Origin: Lineus longissimus
Lineage: Eukaryota > Nemertea > Pilidiophora > Heteronemertea > Lineidae
NCBI RefSeq assembly: GCF_910592395.1
Contig: NC_088308.1
Location: forward strand, 21,779,501 to 21,843,500
Direction: 5' to 3'
Length of the DNA: 64,000 nucleotides
In this document: positions 56,501 to 64,000 of the stretch, one piece after another
Numbering within the stretch: position 1 is the stretch's first letter
Layout: the number at the start of each line of letters is the position of its first letter
Made by a program: the position numbers and the translations under genes
The notes under the pieces: generated by a model
The model's input: only the letters and a program-made list of their open reading frames with translations
What the model was told of the DNA's origin: nothing
The model's database searches: none

Positions 56501-59500
56501 GCTGAAGTGCCCGCTGTGGTGATCTCGCCTTGGGTAAAAGCAGGATGAAAATTATAGGGTTTTGGACAAGCCAGAATAGAGTCACTCTACTGTGGCTGAT
56601 ACGGTAGTGAGAAATTTATCACAAGATGGGTTATCCTTTCGGAGGCAATCGTCTAGAATATAGGCTCTATAATGCAGTGAATTGGTCTCCAAATTAGGGA
56701 GTGTGGACTCATGAATACTGGTTCCATTTCGGCGACCAGGTGCCCCTCGGCGAAATTGATGTTGGGTGCTTTTCGTAAACGAAGAAATCACTGCAATTGC
56801 TGCTTCAACCACGCACAGTGCCTGTTGGTTTCTTTTCTTCTGCTGGCTGCGGAATAGGTAGCCACCAAGTATATACTGTTTTATGGTAGAATTTATTTTG
56901 TTTAATTTGTAATTTATCTCTCTCAGTAGCCAATTTTATCCTACATTTTCTGCATGTCCATAAAGGAACATTAGGGTACTTTAACAATACGCCACGTACT
57001 CATTTAAAAGACCAAAATGGGCCGTCAACGCGTGCATACGCAACCACAACACATATACGCATACCTATCACCAGAATTGAAAAATATAAAAAGCGTAAGA
57101 TGCAATGCAGTACCACACGACTAATGTCAATCGAATGTACTCACTGTTGGGAGGACTGTAATGTCCGCTGTTTGAGTTGGCCTGTTCCGAATTCGTTCCG
57201 CTTGGTGAGTTCATATGTTGTATCGTTCCGGCCATATTTGGCACCGTGGCGTTGTAGTTTACTGGTGTTTTCGCGTCGCCTGCTGTGGTTGAGGGTACGT
57301 AGGCCGAGACTGAAGAGTATTGCATAGGGAAAGAGCCCGACATTGGGGCGGCCACTTCACCATCCGACGTCCGGATCATTTTAATTTGTCGTCGATACCA
57401 CATTTGTTGCTGAAAGCGAACAGAAAAGAAAATTTAGTTACAATATCATCAGGTGTTGGAGTGTTGATGGTATACATGTAGACATAACGTCTCAATTAAA
57501 TTAGCTTGTAGCGTAGGCTACATATTTTTCATCATCTTTTCATTTCCAAAATCATTGTTCAAAGAGTACAGCTATTCAGGTTTATAAAAACGTTTGACCA
57601 AAACATTATCCGTTATACTTCAGCAATTTGATAAATCCGACGTATTTCATTAAAAGTATTCATCATTAGTTTTCGCAACTTCCGGTGATAATCTCCAAGT
57701 TCCCCTACAGGGATACAAAACGATGAAATGTGCTCGTATTAAGTGAGTGATTTTTTCATCTTGAAATGTGGCTGTCAATCAAATCGCTCTTAAAAAAATT
57801 ACTTCTAATTCCTCCGCAGACGTCGGGCGTCGCTCTTCGTTGTTCGTCGTATTTGTGTTGTTGTTGTTGTTATGGTTCTCTGTGTCGCTGTGGCCGTTAG
57901 TCACTGGAGAATACAAAGGGATCATTAACCGTTAGGGGGTAATGAGTCGAACAGTTAACGTCGGACCGCAGATGTCACGGCAATTCGACGGGAGAGACTG
58001 CCATGGGAAAACTTTGCCTGTGGGATTTGAAGATGAGGGGCTCTGGAAGGTAAACCTCTTAAATACAAGAAAAAGCTGAAGTGCCTTGAAGAGTCGAGTA
58101 GTCTTGATTTCTCGAAAGGTCCTTATAGTTATACTATGAAAAAAACAAAAAAATTACAGAACCACCTCGTTGTAAAGACAGAGAGACGTAACACCCTGTG
58201 GTTTGGTTATGGATTCCTTTTGATTTTGTTGCCTTCATTATATTTTTGTAGTGTTTCAACTAAATGTCCCATGCCTGTCATTGTCCGTCGCATTGCCGGG
58301 AGACCCCCAATTTTTCAAGCTATTACCTGGCGACAAATTTCACCAATGACATACTGATATTAATCCCGCTGTTTGAGATGACATAATTGCAAGGCAAAGG
58401 ATCGGAGTCAGTGATTCTGAATTGGACCACTTTTGAATTTTAAAGGCCACATGAAGGGATATAAAACGATCAATATTTCACCAAAAGTGTCTGCAATTTT
58501 GAAAAGAAAATTGAAAAGTTTACTGTTTATAGTTCTATTCATCCATTCTTTGGATAATAGGTTTCTTTGCTAGCCCAGGGATATTCTACAGCCTCCTCTT
58601 GGCGGAGTTATTTTAGTGTGAGTGTGTGTAACTGATGGAACCCGCCCCCGGCGCTGGCCAACTCCACCCCGTCTCCGGCACTCGAACGCGCTTTATCCCG
58701 ACCAGTTCTCCCGTACGCGGCAGAATTTCCGAAACACAAGATCTTTAGTAACCAAATGGCAATTTTTCACCCAAACACTCGTCCGTACAATAGTGATACA
58801 TCGGAGGAGTGAACGGCAGGCTGGGATGTCAAAGCCCTGAGCCTTTTATATTCTGTTTATGATGTATGCTTGACTTAATTCTGGAGAGTCTTAATGGATC
58901 TTGAGACAGCGTCTCTCAAGGAGCTACCAGAGTTCGGACACATTTTAATGATGCGCGCAGTGGCCGTGCACGCGTCTGTTGGTACCAGCATCACCCTTCG
59001 ATTTACCAAGGAGCAACCAGCATATATTCCAACTTCGTGTTACATAGTAATGTTCCACCTTGGGTAATCATCACATGGGATACTGATCACACAGAATCAG
59101 GATATTGGAACTTGCTTTTAGCGAAATCCAAGAAGTTGATCCGCAACAGCAAATTATCGTTGTGACCTTGCAACGAACGGAAGTACATTAAACCAAATTG
59201 GTGTGATTTTCAATGAGATTTATCTTTAGATCGTTGCTAGATTGCATACTATTCCTGTCCCCACATGTCAGTTCTTCCTACCCTACTCAGCGTGATCTCC
59301 ACCATAAAGTCGAGGGAAGCCGCCCGAGGGTAGACTCAGATTGATTAATAAATTTCCCCAACACCCCCAGAGAAAAATTTACATAATGTGCACCTTATTG
59401 TCCTGGGCGACTCATTCTTCCGAATGCCTCGGAGCGCTGCTTACACGATTGTCGCGACGATGGGCCCTTCGCGTACGGGAAATGACTTTCTAATAGATTC

Positions 59501-61793
59501 TGGTGACGGAGGTTTGGCTGCTTGTGGCAGTGCAGATGGAAAGACCAAAACCACTTGATAGCAGCTTATAAAGCCCATTGTAAAAATGTAATGATCATTC
59601 TTTAGGCTCACACCAGCTGGATTATCGCGCCTTTAGTGCCATGTTATCCGATGAAACCACATCGAGGTTTTTGTGGTGACCTTTCTTATGTCTGCATCAC
59701 TGCATGTTGTGTCTTTCTGACATTTACGGATTTGTCAAACCGTCCGTTTTATCCAGTGCATCAATATATATGTCGTGATGTAGTCAGTAAACAAAGTTTG
59801 TCAAGATGACGAATTCCAACTTCTCACCTCAGAGATAAGAACTGAGACTTCCCGATGATTTGTCACTTTGTCAAAGGGACATTTCAAGTGTAGGTTTAAG
59901 ATTAGAATGTATGGGTTTGTGGTAGTTAGTGGCAAAATCCTGAGGAGAAAATTAGGAAAACTAGTGAAAAGTAGAAACAATTATTATTGTTCTTGTTGAA
60001 AGAAGCAATAACCATATCGAAATGAGGCAATATCTTCGAGTGTGTTCATCTTGAATGGTGTATTCTCGAACCTAGACAATGGTAGACAGTCATCGCGAAC
60101 AGGTTCCACCCCTTGGTGACCACCGAGTCATCTTTTCGCCTCGCAATTAATCTACCAGCCGACCCGTTCCGAAAATTGGCCGAAATGTGATTAGGGTTAT
60201 GATTGTTGTTTGAACCGGCCAGGCCGCTGAGGAATAGCTTGATGATTCCTACGACTGGGTGACTCGTGATTGATTGAGATGAGGTAAAGATGTGATGGTT
60301 AGGAGAGGGGCAAGTCACCGTGGATGGTGATCATGGTTTATATGTTTTAGGGAAGCAGTTACGGATCTTCAGGTAGCTTATTGGGGTATTATAGACAAGC
60401 ACGACGAAGCAACCACGCCCGTGATAAAGGAAAGGACGAATAGCTTCATCCTCTTGCAAAAGTCATTCGATGGTTTCAAATAGCTGTACGTTTGAACACG
60501 AGAGTTCAAACAAACTTTTGATGAGATTCTGAAAAACCTCTATAAGGTGCATATTGTGTTGACCGATATAAACCTTTGTTTCTAAGAGTGTAGTATTTAC
60601 TCGGTTTTTAACAACTCGAAACAGATACTGTATAAGTCCCCATGTCATCGCTATAAGGTAATTCGATTACTTCTACGAGTGTCTTTTTCTCCACCCAATA
60701 ATTTGCAACAAAGTCCTCAGCGACGGGAACAGACGAGAGGCACTTGAAAATCAAGATGGTGCCCGGTATCGCCATAGAAAATATCTGTGTAATCATTCTA
60801 TTCTCAATAGTAATCCCCGCATCTCTCGCCAATTGCCATCATGATGCCATGATAAGGTGGCAGTGTCATCTTAATTGTGCTCATCCGCCTCAAAATAAAA
60901 ACAAGTCTCTCCTCATTAACACGAGAGTTAGAGTCTTCCCGTGGCGACGAGATCGCGACTTTGATGCTACGCCGCAAGCTCTCCGCAACTAATGAAATTA
61001 CTGCTTAATAGAAAAACGAGGTTTTGATGTCCGGGCAATGACAGGGGGCCACTGATACAATTCCATGTTATTCCACCACCGATAATTCTCTCAATAACAT
61101 ATTATTTGATTAAGTCGATCTTGACTATTCTCAAAATCAGATTAGACACAATTGACGATCACCAGTGTACACGGATCGCTTTCAGCGCGGCGGCCATCTT
61201 GATTGGTTGGCTCTGATCAGATTTGCTGTGTAATCCTGCTCGGCTGATTAAAGCGGGCATATGTCCGCCTTGCAATAAAGTCATCTCTTGTGACATGCTC
61301 GGATTATCAACAAAGGTAGATTGGATCATGATGGTGCATAAAATATTTTGCCACGATCTGATAAAGTTGGATATTTCAAAATGTCATGTGGTTTTTGGTT
61401 ATTTGTTATCACCAAATGCTTGACAATATCAATAGAGACAAATCTTCTCCAACTATAAACATTTCGTGATTGTCTGCCAAAAAAAGGTTAATGGTGTACA
61501 AAGAGGGGTTTACGGTGAAGGACAAAATAAAAGAACAAAACACAGTATTCAACTTACCACCTTCCGGTTCTCGCTTCCGCTTGTTCGACATCTCGCCGGT
61601 AGGGGACTGTTGGACAGGGGCAGCAGCACCATTGGGAGTATGCATCCCGAGTATTCCACTGACGGAGAAGGAGCCGGCTTTCTGCTGGGCTAGTAAGGCA
61701 TCCATGGGAGTAGGCGTCTGTGGCAGGCCTGGACTACCGCTTGGGGAGCCTGGGTTGTGTTTATGCTTTTCGGCAGCTTTGTTTCGTACAATT
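50573..61793 (-). CDS. Pax2/5/8: Pax2/5/8-type paired-box transcription factor, 3' seven coding exons (5' partial)
   Basis: Exons (high to low): 61558-61793, 57803-57903, 57145-57409, 54324-54449, 53477-53590, 50898-51008, 50573-50670. All have GT-AG sites and phases join, giving about 350 codons ending at TAG 50573. The first begins at the end of a paired domain (RIVRNKAAEKHKH, the usual intron position after SSIN) and carries the octapeptide FSVSGILG (DNA 61646-61672) and a basic NKRKRE motif, as in Pax2/5/8. Later exons are Ser/Thr/Pro/Asn/Tyr-rich. The C-terminus (AQYSSSPYADPAW, GLLNPPYYLTHSHGAPS) resembles the YTxYNEAW...SPYYYS tail of Pax2/5/8, a transactivation/inhibitory region. Pax2/5/8 is a DNA-binding regulator of sensory, excretory and neural development. 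The paired domain itself should lie beyond 64000. No residual homeodomain was found. Pox-neuro is the main alternative. Confidence 0.82.
51009..53476. other. Pax gene intron
   Basis: About 2.5 kb with no exon seen. The plus-strand open frame 51616-51944 is G+C-richer than average and has no recognisable product; two degenerate copies of a ctgga-cc-gcgtg-gcggttc block lie at about 51865 and 52070. Confidence 0.5.
54450..57144. other. Pax gene intron
   Basis: About 2.7 kb; no exon recognised. A stretch around 54.94-55.05 kb with gcgcacgcgc and many TAAT/ATTA cores could be regulatory, on motif content only. Confidence 0.5.
57904..61557. other. Pax gene intron
   Basis: 3.65-kb intron between the octapeptide exon and the next exon (phase 1). 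This is where a residual-homeodomain exon is expected in Pax2/5/8 genes; I saw no minus-strand frame resembling one. A short phase 1-1 exon could have been missed. Confidence 0.5.
61646..61672 (-). other. Octapeptide (Groucho/TLE-interaction, eh1-like) motif of the Pax gene
   Basis: Encodes SFSVSGILG, matching the Pax octapeptide consensus (Y/H)S(I/V)xGILG. In Pax2/5/8 this motif recruits Groucho/TLE co-repressors. The aromatic position is Phe instead of Tyr. Confidence 0.8.
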
Positions 61794-64000
61794 CTGGAAA
61801 GCCGTTAAAAGAGAATATTGCTCGATTAAAGTCTTCACGATTTATTGAATTTGATTGAGGGTGGTTGTGGTTAGTAGATCTTCGGGGAAGGTTGGTCTGC
61901 AAAAGAATAATCTTTTCCGAAATGGATTAAATTTAATTACTAACCGTAACATAGAAAACACCGCAAGTGCACAGTTTTCAGATTTAGTAGGCAAGTCTGC
62001 GGTACTGAGGGTTAAACCAGGAAGGGCATTTTGTTTACATTTTTTTTGGTAGCTGGGTCCCTGGTCACAAGTTCACGACCAGGTAAAAAGTGTTGAAAAT
62101 GCACTTAGATGGATTAAAGAGATTCATTAACTTCAAGAAGTGGTCAAGAGGTCCCTCTAGTCTGTTTGGCCGTCAATCAGATCACGATAAAGAGACTACT
62201 CAACAGAAGTGAGGTCGGTGTCACATCCAAGGTGTTGGACCGTTCACTTGAAATGTCCGATGTTATTGTTTGGAATTAAACTACGGGCAAGTTACTCGGT
62301 TCAAGTAAATCTTGAAAGGTAAATGTTTTGGGAATAGTTTTGTAGTTGTTGTCTTGGTGTATTCACCATGTTTTGGCCAAGAAGATAGCAGCAAAGATAG
62401 GGAGAAGTATAGCTTTTAATCGGGTTGAACGCGTTGTGTACTAGAGGTACAATGTATAGTCATAGCCTCGGCCCGGAGCTCTTGTCAATCTAGTATTTGA
62501 TTTGAAACATGTTTTAAGCTATACTTCGCCAATAGTTCCTGACAACTCCACTGATTTGTTTACGGATGGAATTCGACAAACTGCTCTGAATCCAACATCT
62601 ACACACTTGAAATAGAATCTTAATGGGAAATTCGATGTAAAACTTAGTTTGTAAAAAGCATCATAGATTCTAGAAACTTTTGCCTGTGTAGCGAGTGTCT
62701 TTAATACCACTGCCCCAAGGCTTGTAAATTCTCATGCACTTTCACTGTCATAAATGTCACAACCAAACAAGAGAGTAAAGAAGCAGCTGGCTACGCAAAA
62801 CACTTCCACGGCTCCGGTTACAAAATGCGTAGATGACGGCAGCTCATTCGGTATCCGATCACGTCTTAGTTTAGTGACGTCCGTTTCTGAGCAATAACAT
62901 CTTCATTAGCGCGTCGCTAATTACTATAACATTGCTCTGAAGCTATTAGGCGATTTCGTGTCACGATTTAAGAAAAGAACATCGGGGTGTAATTATTTCA
63001 TAGATTTACAATTAATAAATATGTAAACGACACCCCGTTGCCAGCTCTCAGGCGATCGAAGCGCCAGAAGGAAAACTCGAACTCTCTCGGGAGTTCACGC
63101 CGGAACGCGAATTGCCCAACTGAATGTCTTTACACAACAGCTAAAGATTCCCCTATTCTTATCCATCTACTTTCGACATTAACTCAATATAGATCAGGTT
63201 CATTACATTGTGGACTTTGAATAACCAAAGCCTTTGTTTCTGCGTGTGTCATTTTCTTCCACTTAGGGCCAGATGCAGATAGTGGGAGCAGAACTTGCCT
63301 CCTTACGGTTTGATGCGTCCGATTACGCATGGCCCGATGATTGCAGGGCACTCGGAATGAAACCTAAGACATCACGCCCGTATCTATTACCAACAGTAAC
63401 AACTTTCCAAGAGGACACCATCAGAATTACCTTTGAAACAAAATTGCCGGAGACAACCTGCAATTGTGAATGTCTACACAGAGAAATCTCGTGAAAATAA
63501 AACGAAGTGACCCGAGAAGGATTGGGGCAAAATCTAACGCAGTGTAATTGAATTTTGGAGTGAGTCCGTGTAGTTAACCAACCAACTTGGACGGACAGGT
63601 GTCCTACGTTGCATTGAGATAACAATCTGTGATCAGTGGTTGTGCTAACTTTGGCTTTGTTCACTGTAGAATTGTCTCTAGTGGGAGTTTAGACGGAAAA
63701 TGCACGCTCCAAACCATGTCGTGGATGCTGGGCAAGTTGTCATGTCATAATTAGTGGTTTCAGTGAATTGAATTTTCTGAAAAATACGTGATGAGTTCAC
63801 TGGGAAAGAAACATGAAAATGATACCTTAAAAGATGTAATGTCAGCAAAAAATACACCACTTCCGACGATACAGTTCATGACATCAATCACGGGGCGTGT
63901 AAGCGCGTGGTACAATACAGTTGACATATCGTGTGAAACAACATGCAATTGTACCCGATATTTTTAGAGATGGAAACACGATAATTTTTGATACTTTTGT
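61794..64000. other. Pax gene intron (paired-domain exons not in window)
   Basis: No paired-domain sequence was found on the minus strand. Open frames at 63273-63494 (+) and 63323-63664 (-) overlap each other and have no family features. Confidence 0.5.

Noticed and set aside
61794-64000. Search for paired-domain exons of the Pax gene
   Set aside because: No minus-strand frame resembles the paired domain; the exons must be beyond the window.

Overview
The window is eukaryotic (animal) genomic DNA. Protein-coding information is split into short exons with canonical GT-AG introns, intergenic space is long and A+T-rich, and minisatellites and MITE-like elements are frequent. Family content (MELK, a Pax2/5/8-type gene, a metazoan-style RS-domain protein), small introns and recurrent tacatgtaca-type simple sequence fit a marine invertebrate bilaterian. 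A lophotrochozoan or a deuterostome such as a hemichordate or echinoderm is plausible; the phylum cannot be decided from the sequence alone.

Layout. (1) 0.6-16.76 kb, minus strand: a large nuclear RS-domain protein gene. Eight coding exons are joined here by splice sites and matching phase, including one giant 4.5-kb exon. The 3' end is unresolved, with alternative terminal exons at about 4.8, 1.8 and 0.64-1.11 kb. (2) 16.76-17.65 kb: a short head-to-head intergenic interval, probably a shared bidirectional promoter. (3) 17.65-24.03 kb, plus strand: a complete 15-exon MELK gene (629 aa; kinase, UBA-like and KA1 regions). (4) 24.0-38.3 kb: mostly gene-free, with small tandem repeats and an ~850-bp inverted-repeat element at 30.2-31.06 kb. 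(5) 38.3-44.7 kb: a compound satellite block. Family A (+) is followed by a ~70-bp family B array, a short family C array, then family A in inverted orientation. (6) 45.4-49.8 kb, minus strand: several open, exon-like segments that I do not recognise. (7) 50.57-61.79 kb, minus strand: the 3' seven coding exons of a Pax2/5/8-type transcription factor gene. It begins at the last residues of the paired domain; the rest of that domain lies beyond the right edge. (8) 61.8-64 kb: Pax intron, with no exon seen.

The genes do not form a pathway. MELK is a cell-cycle and asymmetric-division kinase, the RS protein is probably involved in nuclear RNA metabolism, and Pax2/5/8 is a developmental regulator. 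The only structural linkage is the head-to-head RS-protein/MELK pair. The most unusual features are the inverted-flank compound satellite, the motif-packed inverted-repeat element at 30.2 kb, the in-frame UGA in the Tyr/Asn/Arg-rich exon, and the apparent lack of a residual homeodomain in the Pax gene.
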